A stretch of 35,424 bases of DNA from Bacteroidaceae bacterium (GTDB taxonomy: Bacteria > Bacteroidota > Bacteroidia > Bacteroidales > Bacteroidaceae). The number at the start of each line of letters is the position of its first letter. Within the stretch, counting starts at the first letter, position 1. Below the pieces are notes generated by a model. The model had not been told where the DNA came from. It did no database searches and saw only the letters and a program-made list of their open reading frames with translations. The translations under genes and the position numbers were made by a program. Of this stretch, positions 1 to 7,502 are shown piece after piece. The stretch spans positions 1 to 35,424 of the forward strand of contig JAFXAR010000040.1 of NCBI GenBank assembly GCA_017516885.1, given 5' to 3'.

Positions 1-322
1 AGTATGCAGTGCCGTTCTCTTCAAATACGTCATATATCCTTATGATGTTCGTATTGTCAAATGATGCTATAAGCCCTGCTTCCTTAAGGAACTTCTGCTT
101 GAAGCGCTCAACCAAATCCTTGCTTCCTGCAGAACCCACAGAAACATGCGAGCCGTCATCGTCGCGGTTGCAGAGGTCTTTCATAAAGAACTCCTTGATT
201 GCCACCTTGCGGTTAAGCTTTACTTGCAGGGCAAGATATGTTATGCCAAAGCCGCCCTGGCCAAGCACTTCTATAATGCGGTAGTCACCTCTTTTAAGTT
301 CTGTTCCGTTTGTAAGCTGCAT
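1..322 (-). CDS. Serine/threonine protein kinase, N-terminal part (cut by window edge)
   Basis: The reverse strand from the ATG at 320-322 is open to the window edge (107 codons, no stop). The start is the kinase N-lobe: a glycine-rich loop GQGGFGITYLA at residues 21-31, then VAIKEFF with the presumed ATP-binding lysine at residue 43, and KEAGLIASFDNTNIIRIYDVFEENGTAY matching the C-helix region and the strand before the hinge. This is a Hanks-type (eukaryotic-like) protein kinase that would phosphorylate Ser/Thr in the cytoplasm. The catalytic loop, activation loop and any C-terminal sensor or membrane domain lie outside the window, so the substrate and localisation cannot be told. A promoter is visible directly upstream (342-371), so it is probably its own transcription unit. 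Confidence 0.88.
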   Translation of the reverse strand, partial: MQLTNGTELKRGDYRIIEVLGQGGFGITYLALQVKLNRKVAIKEFFMKDLCNRDDDGSHVSVGSAGSKDLVERFKQKFLKEAGLIASFDNTNIIRIYDVFEENGTAY

Positions 323-341
323 AGTGTGTTTTATTTAGTGG

Positions 342-371
342 CAAAGATAAGACATTAAGGGTGTTAACAAA
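342..371 (-). promoter_or_regulatory. Promoter of the Ser/Thr kinase gene
   Basis: Read on the minus strand, TATCTTTG at 349-342 is a perfect TAnnTTTG -7 box, and TTTG at 371-368 sits 18 bp upstream as a -33 box. A start site near 336 would give a short leader of about 15 bases before the ATG at 322. The -33 box lies in the T run that follows the upstream terminator hairpin. Confidence 0.6.
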
Positions 372-373
372 AA

Positions 374-410
374 AATAATCCCGCTTTTTGTATGAAATAG
401 CGGGATTATT
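374..410 (-). terminator. Rho-independent terminator of the efflux operon
   Basis: AATAATCCCGCT (374-385) and AGCGGGATTATT (399-410) form a perfect 12-bp stem with a 13-base loop. On the minus strand the hairpin is followed by a run of seven T (373-367 region), as in an intrinsic terminator. It lies downstream of the RND pump gene and just before the kinase promoter. There is no T run on the plus-strand side. Confidence 0.75.
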
Positions 411-658
411 GTATGAAATGGTTTGTTTCAGTGACAAGTTTGCTTTCATCTATTTTGATTGCGGGGTGAAGCTTTTCGATTTGCCTCCCGATGCTGCAAC
501 GCATAGGAATAATATAAAAAACGCCCTCTTCATAATAGTTAAGTTTTGCGCAAAACTATTAAAAAGGGGCGTGGTGATTTGTTAACGGCTGTTAAAACTG
601 AATTCTGAATTTACAAACGCCGTATTTTATTGCATGAAAACCAGTTATTTAAGAATGT
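411..658. other. Region between the pump gene and its terminator, with two inverted repeats
   Basis: There is no convincing large gene here. AGTTTTGCGCAAAACT at 542-557 is a perfect 16-bp palindrome. TTAAC/GTTAA at 582-595 forms a second small inverted repeat around GGCT. Both fall in the 3' leader-like stretch between the pump stop codon (659) and the terminator (374-410), so they may be transcript structures or protein-binding sites. A 27-codon reading frame at 450-533 is listed separately. Confidence 0.4.
450..533 (-). CDS. Possible 27-residue peptide (very uncertain)
   Basis: ATG at 533-531 opens a 27-codon frame ending in TAG at 452-450. It begins MKRAFFILFLCVAASGG, a basic start followed by a hydrophobic stretch and a cysteine, like a tiny signal peptide or lipoprotein, and ends KSKSFTPQSK. 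It lies between the pump gene and the operon terminator, so it would be transcribed with them. No ribosome binding site or homologue is recognised, and a chance frame is the likelier explanation. Confidence 0.2.
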   Translation of the reverse strand: MKRAFFILFLCVAASGGKSKSFTPQSK

Positions 659-3600
659 TTACACCCATCCTTTCCGTACAACCCATTTGTATACAATAGG
701 TATTATGTAGATATTAAGGAAGGTTGACGAAAGCAGTCCGCCTAAAACTACAACAGCCATTGGGCTCTGAATTTCATTGCCTGATGCCGAACCGTTCATA
801 ATCATTGGAACAAGCGCCAGCGCCGATGTGAAGGCTGTCATAAGTATTGGCGTAAGGCGGTCGGCTGAACCGTGCAGAACCGCCTCTTCAAGCGACACGC
901 CGTCTGCTCTCAGGTGCTGGTAGCGCGATACCAGCAGAATTCCGTTGCGGGTTGCAATGCCAAACAGTGTTATAAGTCCTATTATGGCAGGTATGCTCAT
1001 TACTGCCGATGTACAGTAGGTTGCTATTATGCCTCCAATCAGTGCCAGCGGCAAGTTTAGCAGTACCACGGCAGAGAGTGTTCCGCTGCGGAACTCGCTG
1101 TAAAGCAGCACAAATACAACAAGAATTGCCACAAGGGTAGTGAGCAGGAGCGTGCGCGATGCCGAATCGGCGCTCTCAAACTGCCCGCCGAACTCAAGGC
1201 GGTAGCCCTCCTCTAACTTTAGTTCCTTGTTCAGGTGTTCCCTGATGCGGTCAACTGTTCCGGCAACATCGCTGTTGGCAATGTTTGCCGATACAACTAC
1301 CTTGCGCTGTACATTCTCGCGGCTTATGCTTCCCGGGCCTCCGGCCGAAACAATTGATGCAACCTCTTCGAGTGCAACCTTTCCCTTCGGGGTGTCAATG
1401 AGTGCGCGCTTTACACCATCCACGCTTTCTGTGTATTCCTTGTTTAATCTTATAATAAGGTCGAAACTGCGCTCCTGTTCATATACGCTGCCCACTCTTT
1501 TTCCGGGGAATGCAGCATCAATGAAACTGTTGAACTCCTCCATGGTTATTCCGTAGAGAGCAAGTTTCTCGCGGTCGGCGCGTATCTGCAGCTGGGGTGT
1601 CTCCACCTGCTGCTCAACATTTACGTCTACCACCTCGGGGAAGGCCTTCAGCAGTTCCTTTATCTCAATTCCCTTGCGGAAGAGGGTGCTTAGGTCGGGC
1701 CCGAATATCTTTATTGCAAGGTCGGCCTGAGTGCCCGACACCATGTGGTCAATGCGGTGCTCAAGCGGCTGTCCCACAGAGGTTACAACTCCCGGGACTT
1801 TGGCAAGGCGGTCGCGCACGTCGGCAAGGAATTCGGCTTTGCTGCGGTTGGCGAGCTTGAAGTTTACATCAATCTCTGCGCCGTTAGAGGTCTGCGAGTG
1901 CTCGTCAAGCTCGCCGCGGCCAGTTCGGCGCGCTGTGCTTGTTACCTCTGGAATCTGCAGCAGTTCCTTTTCTATTACCGAACCAATTCTGTTGCTCTCC
2001 TCAAGCGATACTCCGGGGCGGGATACGGCCGCAATGGTAAGTGCATTCTCGTTGAATTCAGGAAGGAAACTGCGCCCCATCTGGGTAAACAGGAATATGC
2101 ACACTGCAAAAACCAGCATCAGCGTTCCCGCAAAAATCTTTGCATGGCTGAGCACGAATGATAGCGATGCGCGGTATCCCTTCAACATCCAGCGCTCAAC
2201 CCAGTTCTTCTTTTCGGCCTTTGCGAGATGCTTGTCGCCCGACAGCATCATCTTGCAGAGCAGCGGAGTAATAGTCATTGCCACTACAAGCGACATTACA
2301 AGAGCCACAAGGTATGCAATGCCAAGCGGCTTCAGCATTCTGCCCTCAAGTCCGCTAAGGAAGAAGAGCGGCATGAATGTTACCATTATTATAAGGGTTG
2401 CATGGATGATTGAGGCGCGTATTTCCGATGATGCCTCGTATACAACCGTGAAGGCCGCTTTTCTCTCCTCCTTGGGCAGGCGGTGGTTCTCGCGCAGTCT
2501 TTTATACACATTCTCCACGTCAATAATGGCATCGTCAACAAGAGAGCCAATGGCAATGCACATGCCGCCGAGCGTCATTGTGTTTATGTCCATGCCCAAA
2601 AGGTTAAGCACTATCACAGTGCCCAGCAGCGACATTGGTATGGCAAGCAGCGAGATGAATGTTGTGCGTATGCTTGTAAGAAAAAGGAACAGCACAAGTA
2701 TTACGCATATTGCGCCCTCAATGAGAGAGCGTCCCACATTGTTTACCGATGACTGTATATAGTCGGCCTGGCGGAAAATCTCCGTGTCTAACTTTACATC
2801 GGCGGGGAGCGATTTTGCTATCTCCTTGAGGTTCTGTTCAATGTTCGCGGTTACGCTGAGCGTGTTCACGCCAGGCTGCTTCGATATTGAGAGAATGATT
2901 GCCGGAGAACCGTTGAGCGAGGCGTATCCCTGCTTTACGGCTGGAGCGATGACAACATCGGCAACATCGGCAACGCGTATGCTCTTTTCGCCATCGGCCT
3001 TTACTACAGTGCTTCCAAGTTCATTGACGTTGTTGCTGCGCCCCATTCCGCGCAGATTATACTCGTTGCCATAGTCACGGAGAACGCCTGCGCCCATGTT
3101 TACGCTCATGGCCGATGCCGCGCTTTCAAGCTCAGCCATTGTAACTCCGTACATTTCCATTTTCACCGGGTCGGCAAGCACCTTGTACTGCTTGTAGTCG
3201 CCGCCTATTATGGTTACATTTGAAACTCCGCCGGTAGCAAGAATGGCCGGCTTTATTACCCAGTCGGCAAGAGTGCGCAGTTCCATCATTGAGGTGCTGT
3301 CGGCGCTCATGCCCACAAACATAACCTCTCCCATTACGCTTGACTGTGGCGCGAGCATGGGGATTATTCCATCGGGGAGCTGCCCCGACAGAAGGCTCAT
3401 TTTTTCACTTATTATCTGGCGTGCACGGTATATGTCCATGCCCCAGTCAAATTCAACCCACACGAAGGAGAATCCCTGTGACGATGAAGAGCGTACGCGG
3501 CGCACGTTTGTTGCACCGTTCACAGCGGTCTCAATGGGGAATGTGACAAGGCGCTCAACCTCTTCGGGCGCCATGTTGGGCGCGTCTGTGAGAATTACCA

Positions 3601-3739
3601 CTGTGGGCATTGTGAGGTCGGGGAATACGTCAACCTCTATGTTCTTTGCCGAATATGTTCCGCCAATGACTGTAAGTACAACAGCTAAAAGGATGAACAG
3701 CTTGTTGTTAAGCGAGAATTTTATTATTCTGTTTAGCAT
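659..3739 (-). CDS. Heavy-metal efflux RND transporter, CusA/CzcA-type inner-membrane pump
   Basis: This 1026-residue protein has the length and layout of the heavy-metal branch of the RND family: a first membrane helix at about residues 12-29, a large periplasmic loop beginning with EVDVFPDLTMPTVVI, a helix bundle at about 335-500, a second periplasmic loop, and a closing bundle at about 865-1020. The fourth-helix motif GSLVDDAIIDVEN (about 398-410) carries the acidic residues used for proton coupling in this branch. The family uses the proton gradient to drive metal ions or small toxic compounds out through an adaptor and an outer-membrane channel. The adaptor gene ends 11 bases upstream. 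The Cu/Ag versus Zn/Co/Cd specificity cannot be read with confidence, and the His-rich adaptor only hints at Zn, Co, Ni or Cu. No outer-membrane channel gene is present nearby. Confidence 0.9.
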   Translation of the reverse strand: MLNRIIKFSLNNKLFILLAVVLTVIGGTYSAKNIEVDVFPDLTMPTVVILTDAPNMAPEEVERLVTFPIETAVNGATNVRRVRSSSSQGFSFVWVEFDWGMDIYRARQIISEKMSLLSGQLPDGIIPMLAPQSSVMGEVMFVGMSADSTSMMELRTLADWVIKPAILATGGVSNVTIIGGDYKQYKVLADPVKMEMYGVTMAELESAASAMSVNMGAGVLRDYGNEYNLRGMGRSNNVNELGSTVVKADGEKSIRVADVADVVIAPAVKQGYASLNGSPAIILSISKQPGVNTLSVTANIEQNLKEIAKSLPADVKLDTEIFRQADYIQSSVNNVGRSLIEGAICVILVLFLFLTSIRTTFISLLAIPMSLLGTVIVLNLLGMDINTMTLGGMCIAIGSLVDDAIIDVENVYKRLRENHRLPKEERKAAFTVVYEASSEIRASIIHATLIIMVTFMPLFFLSGLEGRMLKPLGIAYLVALVMSLVVAMTITPLLCKMMLSGDKHLAKAEKKNWVERWMLKGYRASLSFVLSHAKIFAGTLMLVFAVCIFLFTQMGRSFLPEFNENALTIAAVSRPGVSLEESNRIGSVIEKELLQIPEVTSTARRTGRGELDEHSQTSNGAEIDVNFKLANRSKAEFLADVRDRLAKVPGVVTSVGQPLEHRIDHMVSGTQADLAIKIFGPDLSTLFRKGIEIKELLKAFPEVVDVNVEQQVETPQLQIRADREKLALYGITMEEFNSFIDAAFPGKRVGSVYEQERSFDLIIRLNKEYTESVDGVKRALIDTPKGKVALEEVASIVSAGGPGSISRENVQRKVVVSANIANSDVAGTVDRIREHLNKELKLEEGYRLEFGGQFESADSASRTLLLTTLVAILVVFVLLYSEFRSGTLSAVVLLNLPLALIGGIIATYCTSAVMSIPAIIGLITLFGIATRNGILLVSRYQHLRADGVSLEEAVLHGSADRLTPILMTAFTSALALVPMIMNGSASGNEIQSPMAVVVLGGLLSSTFLNIYIIPIVYKWVVRKGWV

Positions 3740-3750
3740 GGCATACGGAT

Positions 3751-5418
3751 TTAGTGTACATGGCCTGCATGCGGGTCAAGAGCCTCAGCGCCCTGGGATA
3801 GCTTCAGTGATACTGCGCCTTTAGTTACGATGCGCTCGCCGGCCTTCAGACCCTTTTCAATTCTCACTCTTATGCCATCGGTGCTTCCTGCCTCAACGGC
3901 GCGTTTCTCAAATGATATGGGGGAATTCTGCACAAAGACGAACAGATTGCCCATCTCCTCCACAAGTGCGCTGCGGGGGATTGTCACAGCGTGCTCGCCG
4001 CTTTCGGAAATAATATACAGCGTTACAATGCTTCCCGGTACAATATCCTGCATTTTGTCAACGGTTATTGTTATAGGCAGCATGTTGCAGCTGTTCGCTG
4101 AACTGCCAATGGCGGTGATTGAGCCTCCGCACTTGCTCATGGAGTATGTTGCGCCCGTGGGCAGTTCAATGTTAACGTCGCTGACGCTCTTAAGCTGTCC
4201 GGCAAAGCGCATTGGAAGTTCGGCGGTAATGTTCATGCGTCCGTCGGACTGCACTGTGGCAAGCGGTGTGCCCGGCTCTACATAATCGCCGTTGGAGACT
4301 GCGAGCGAGGCAATATATCCATCTCTTGCCGCTCTAAGGGTTACCTTGCCGCCGGAGAAACTGCGCTTCATGCTGTTGAATTTTGCTTCGGCCTGCCTGT
4401 AGAGTGCCTCTGCTGCCTGAAAGTCGCGCTCCGATACAACTTTTTCGTTGAAAAGGAGCTTTTTTCTTTCGTAGTCGGCTTTTGAAAGTTTATAGTTGCT
4501 CTCGGCCTCGGCATATTTCACTGCGGCATCGTTGTCGGTAACGTCACTGCCTTCAAGATAGAACAGCGGTTCGCCTTTTGATACCGTTTTTCCCTCTACT
4601 ACATTCCCGGCAAACTGCACCTTGCCGCTTGTGGTTGCTACAATTGTTGTGAAGTTCTCAGGTGCGGCGCTTGCCTTCGCTGCAATTTTTACAGCGCCGT
4701 TGAAGCGGCTCTCCTTGACTTCGGCCGTTGCAAAATCAATTTTCCAGCTCTGCTCCTTGCTGAATGCAATGTCGTTGGCCTTGCCTTCGGTAATCTCGCC
4801 ATGGCCTGTGTGCGAATGCTCTGCATGAGCGTGTCCATTAGCATGTTCATGCGTGTGGCTGTGCGAGTGCTCATGGGCTTCACCGTGGTTATGGTGCTCG
4901 TGATTATGATGTTCATGGCCGTGGGCCTCCTCGGCGTGGTTATGCCCATGGTCGTGGTCATGGCCGCCTTCGGAGTGATTGTGCGAGTGCCCATGATTGT
5001 GACCGTGGTTATCGCCTTCTGCCGATACTGCTATGTGGAAGTGCGCCTTGTCGCCGCCTGTCTCAAAAGCCAGAGTGCCCTCGCCGTTGGCCTCGGGAGT
5101 TATGTCAAAGTTGAAAATGCCGGGCTTTTGTGCTGTTGCTGTAACGCTCTGCACTTTTTCGCCCACCTTGAGTGTTGCCTTGGCCTCTTTGTGTGCCGTA
5201 GGCTTAAAGTTCTCAAGGTCTGTGACAAAAAGGGTTATGCATGCCTTTTTGCCGGCATGCATGCCTTCGTGCTGCATGAAGAACTCGTTGTTGCCTGTGT
5301 AGGCTGTGAAGCTGTGCACATGAACGTGTGCATGCTCTTCAGCGCTTTCCTCGTTGTGGCTGTGGCCGCAACCGAATAGGGCAATAGATATAATTGCTGA
5401 TAAAAGTATGTTTTTCAT
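3751..5418 (-). CDS. RND efflux periplasmic adaptor lipoprotein with a long histidine-rich insert
   Basis: This 555-residue protein is a membrane-fusion adaptor for the pump encoded next to it. Residues 1-17 are a lipoprotein signal (ALFGC, lipid Cys17). Residues 35-130 form an extra N-terminal domain. Residues 136-207 are a metal-binding-like stretch with about 30 histidines in about 70 residues, mostly HGH, HNH and HEH patterns. The adaptor fold follows: a half-lipoyl unit at about 262-290 (TTSGKVQFAGNVVEG), a coiled-coil hairpin at about 295-350, the second half-lipoyl at about 357-390 (LRAARDGYIASLAVSNGDYV), then the beta-barrel and membrane-proximal domains. The C-terminus again carries HAGHVH. 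It should sit in the periplasm, anchored by lipid. The His-rich region could chelate and pass on metal ions; that role is inferred. Confidence 0.9.
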   Translation of the reverse strand: MKNILLSAIISIALFGCGHSHNEESAEEHAHVHVHSFTAYTGNNEFFMQHEGMHAGKKACITLFVTDLENFKPTAHKEAKATLKVGEKVQSVTATAQKPGIFNFDITPEANGEGTLAFETGGDKAHFHIAVSAEGDNHGHNHGHSHNHSEGGHDHDHGHNHAEEAHGHEHHNHEHHNHGEAHEHSHSHTHEHANGHAHAEHSHTGHGEITEGKANDIAFSKEQSWKIDFATAEVKESRFNGAVKIAAKASAAPENFTTIVATTSGKVQFAGNVVEGKTVSKGEPLFYLEGSDVTDNDAAVKYAEAESNYKLSKADYERKKLLFNEKVVSERDFQAAEALYRQAEAKFNSMKRSFSGGKVTLRAARDGYIASLAVSNGDYVEPGTPLATVQSDGRMNITAELPMRFAGQLKSVSDVNIELPTGATYSMSKCGGSITAIGSSANSCNMLPITITVDKMQDIVPGSIVTLYIISESGEHAVTIPRSALVEEMGNLFVFVQNSPISFEKRAVEAGSTDGIRVRIEKGLKAGERIVTKGAVSLKLSQGAEALDPHAGHVH

Positions 5419-5470
5419 GATTCTTGTCTTTTTGGATTTTTAGATAGCCTCCCTTTGGTTAAGTATGTTG

Positions 5471-5484
5471 GAAACTGCAGTTTC
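5471..5484. promoter_or_regulatory. 14-bp palindrome upstream of the adaptor gene
   Basis: GAAACTGCAGTTTC at 5471-5484 is a perfect palindrome, 53 bases upstream of the adaptor start, in the 149-bp gap after the small His/Cys-rich gene. It could be an operator for a metal-responsive repressor or a small RNA hairpin. I see no clear TAnnTTTG box beside it, so any separate promoter for the adaptor and pump is unproven. Confidence 0.3.
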
Positions 5485-5567
5485 TTAATAACTTGATAGG
5501 GGGCTGTTTGACCTGAATCCGATATATTATACCGAACTCACGTTGTTTGAATGGTTCCTGTGAAGAA

Positions 5568-5993
5568 TCATGCAAAGGGCGGCGCTCTCAGCGGAGTGTC
5601 CGGTATTCCTATGTCGGGAATCTTGAGCTGGCAGTAACATGAATAGGAACTGCAAGTATGGCTTTTGTAAATAACAGGCTGCTCGTTTAGTATGAAGCAG
5701 CTGCTGTTGTGCGCAACGAACTTCTTTTCAACGTGGGCGTCGTTGCCGGCTGTTCTTATATATACCTTGGTGTCATCGCAGCAGTGGCTTTCGGAATGCT
5801 CATGCTGGCTGTCGCCATGGATTGCCGTGCACTCCTCGCACTTGCCGTAGCCAAAGTGGATAGTCTCCTTTACGGTGTGGCAGTGTTGTGAAACCTCTTC
5901 GCAGTGGTGGTGGGGCACAATGCTTTCGCTCATGAGCAGTGTCATTGCTATGAGTACCGAAAGATATGCCGTTCTTTTGAAGAGTGTTTTCAT
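5568..5993 (-). CDS. Small exported His/Cys-rich protein of the metal-efflux locus
   Basis: This 141-residue protein has an N-terminal hydrophobic segment (about 8-24, AYLSVLIAMTLLMSESIVP) directly followed by PHHHCEE. It then carries many His and Cys residues in the next 60 positions (QHCH, KCEEC, QHEHSESHCC) and ends SSYSCYCQLKIPDIGIPDTPLRAPPFA. It is probably exported to the periplasm and binds metal. Small proteins of this look occur beside cation-efflux genes in Bacteroidales, and a DUF family (possibly DUF6769) comes to mind, but I could not verify this. It lies 149 bp upstream of the adaptor gene and 28 bp downstream of the sugar kinase gene, on the same strand. The enzymatic role, if any, is unknown. 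Confidence 0.75.
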   Translation of the reverse strand: MKTLFKRTAYLSVLIAMTLLMSESIVPHHHCEEVSQHCHTVKETIHFGYGKCEECTAIHGDSQHEHSESHCCDDTKVYIRTAGNDAHVEKKFVAHNSSCFILNEQPVIYKSHTCSSYSCYCQLKIPDIGIPDTPLRAPPFA

Positions 5994-6021
5994 TGCTGTC
6001 CCTTTGCCGTATGTGATATTT

Positions 6022-6954
6022 TTAGAAGCGGCCTGAATATTCAGCAGCCCACTGCTTGTCTACATAGTTCTCAATGAGCGTGCATGCATGTGCGCTAAAG
6101 TCAAGCCCGCATCCTATTATGCCGTTCCATTGCTCCATGGTCACTGCGGGCAGATTGCTGCGCTCTATGCCCGCACGCGAAAGGCCGTATACAACTCCTG
6201 CATTGAAATTGTCTCCTGCGCCTACGGTGCTGACAACCTCAATCTTCTTCACCGGGTAGCGCTCACTGCCGTTGGCGGTGAACAGCCTTACATCGCCGTC
6301 GCCGCCGCTTGTGAATATGAAGTTGCGGCAGTAGAAACTGACTTTTTCCCTGTACACCTTTTCGCCGTCGGTCATGTCGTAGAGATAGTTGAAGTCGTCG
6401 GCCGAACCGCGTACAATGTCGGCAAGTTCAAGGTTCTCAATCAGCGCTTCCGACAGCTTTATCCGTTCGGGAATGTGTGTCTTGCGGAAATTTATGTCGT
6501 AGTAGAGCAGTGCACCCTGTTCGTGGGCATACTCAAGGAATGCCCTTGTCTTATGGCGAAGCACCGGGTTCAGCACAAAGTATGAACCGTAGAGCACAAT
6601 GTCACCGGGATTTATCGGCGGAAAATCTGCCTCAAGGCGGTTGTTTGGGTAATCTTTGTAGAAAAGGTACTCGGCATCGTTCCTTTCGTTGAGGAAAGCC
6701 AGTGAGAGCGGTGACTTGCCGCCTGAGAAACAGCATACTGATGATGCGTCAACACCGCTGTCGCGCAGATGCGAGAGAATCATTTCGCCCACTCTGTCGT
6801 CTCCCACCTCGCTTATGAATGAGGTTTCAAGTCCCATTCGCCCGAGCGAGATGATGCTGTTGTATACCGACCCGCCCGGAACAGCCTTTACCGGTTGTCC
6901 GTTCTTGAACAGGATGTCAAGAACAGTCTCTCCAATTCCGATTATTTTAGACAT
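6022..6954 (-). CDS. PfkB-family carbohydrate kinase (fructokinase/ribokinase-like)
   Basis: The 310-residue protein shows both PfkB signatures. The N-terminal one is PGGSVYNSIISLGRMG (26-41). The C-terminal one is STVGAGDNFNAGVVYGL (242-258), with the catalytic base Asp248 and the anion-hole GAGD. It would phosphorylate a sugar or sugar-like alcohol with ATP in the cytoplasm. The substrate cannot be fixed by reading; the overall look is nearest to fructokinase-type members. The start codon at 6954 overlaps the end of the LOG-family gene by 13 bases, so the two are co-transcribed and probably translationally coupled. The stop at 6022 is 28 bp from the next gene. Confidence 0.85.
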   Translation of the reverse strand: MSKIIGIGETVLDILFKNGQPVKAVPGGSVYNSIISLGRMGLETSFISEVGDDRVGEMILSHLRDSGVDASSVCCFSGGKSPLSLAFLNERNDAEYLFYKDYPNNRLEADFPPINPGDIVLYGSYFVLNPVLRHKTRAFLEYAHEQGALLYYDINFRKTHIPERIKLSEALIENLELADIVRGSADDFNYLYDMTDGEKVYREKVSFYCRNFIFTSGGDGDVRLFTANGSERYPVKKIEVVSTVGAGDNFNAGVVYGLSRAGIERSNLPAVTMEQWNGIIGCGLDFSAHACTLIENYVDKQWAAEYSGRF

Positions 6955-7502
6955 ATATCTTCAAATATAATTTCTTCAAGTTCCTCAATATTGTTTGCTA
7001 CGGCCAGCAGACTGTCGAAGTTGCCGCGTATAAAGCCGCCCTCCTTGAGCGTGCGCAGCGTTGACAGCAGGCTGTCCCAGAATCCGCCGGCGTTGTAAAG
7101 CACAACTTTCTTGCTGTGGTAGCCTATTGTTGCCGCGGCCATGACGTGGAAAATCTCGTCAAGAGTGCCTATTCCGCCCGGCAGGGCTACAAGAATATCG
7201 CTTCGCTGAAGCATTATATCCTTGCGGTCGCTCAGATTGCGGCAGTTAATCTTCTCGTCAATGAGCGTGCTCACTCTGCCGCGCTCCTCAAGAATCATTG
7301 GCACAACGCCTATTATATGCGCGCCGGCTGCTTTTGCTGCCTTTGCCGTTGCCTCCATGAGCCCGAAGCGCGCGCCGCCGTATACAAGAGCAGCGCCTCT
7401 GCCGCCAAGCATTCTGCCCACAGCCTCTGCTTCGGAAAAGTGGATTCTGTCAATATCTTCCGAGGCGGCACAAAAAACCGCTACACTTTTCATAGGCATC
7501 AT
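6942..7502 (-). CDS. LOG-family protein (nucleotide 5'-monophosphate phosphoribohydrolase-like)
   Basis: The 186-residue protein has the Rossmann-like fold of the LOG/TIGR00730 family: VAVFCAAS at the start, YGGARFGLMEATAKAA (41-56), and the active-site motif PGGIGTLDE (108-116) with the conserved Glu116. Characterised members remove the base from nucleoside 5'-monophosphates, including cytokinin ribotides in plants and some bacteria; the natural bacterial substrate is often unknown. The start at 7502 overlaps the ABC transporter stop by 4 bases (ATGA), a strong sign of translational coupling. A second Met at 7499 is possible. The gene overlaps the downstream PfkB kinase by 13 bases. Confidence 0.87.
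   Translation of the reverse strand: MMPMKSVAVFCAASEDIDRIHFSEAEAVGRMLGGRGAALVYGGARFGLMEATAKAAKAAGAHIIGVVPMILEERGRVSTLIDEKINCRNLSDRKDIMLQRSDILVALPGGIGTLDEIFHVMAAATIGYHSKKVVLYNAGGFWDSLLSTLRTLKEGGFIRGNFDSLLAVANNIEELEEIIFEDICLK

Noticed and set aside
1731-2762. 343-codon open frame on the plus strand opposite the RND pump gene
   Set aside because: Serine/arginine-rich composition without any motif, fully inside a well-supported gene on the other strand; a shadow of its codon use.
4801-5379. 192-codon plus-strand frame opposite the His-rich adaptor
   Set aside because: It is the complement of the His-codon repeats (rich in Val, Met and Cys) and has no start signal or domain.
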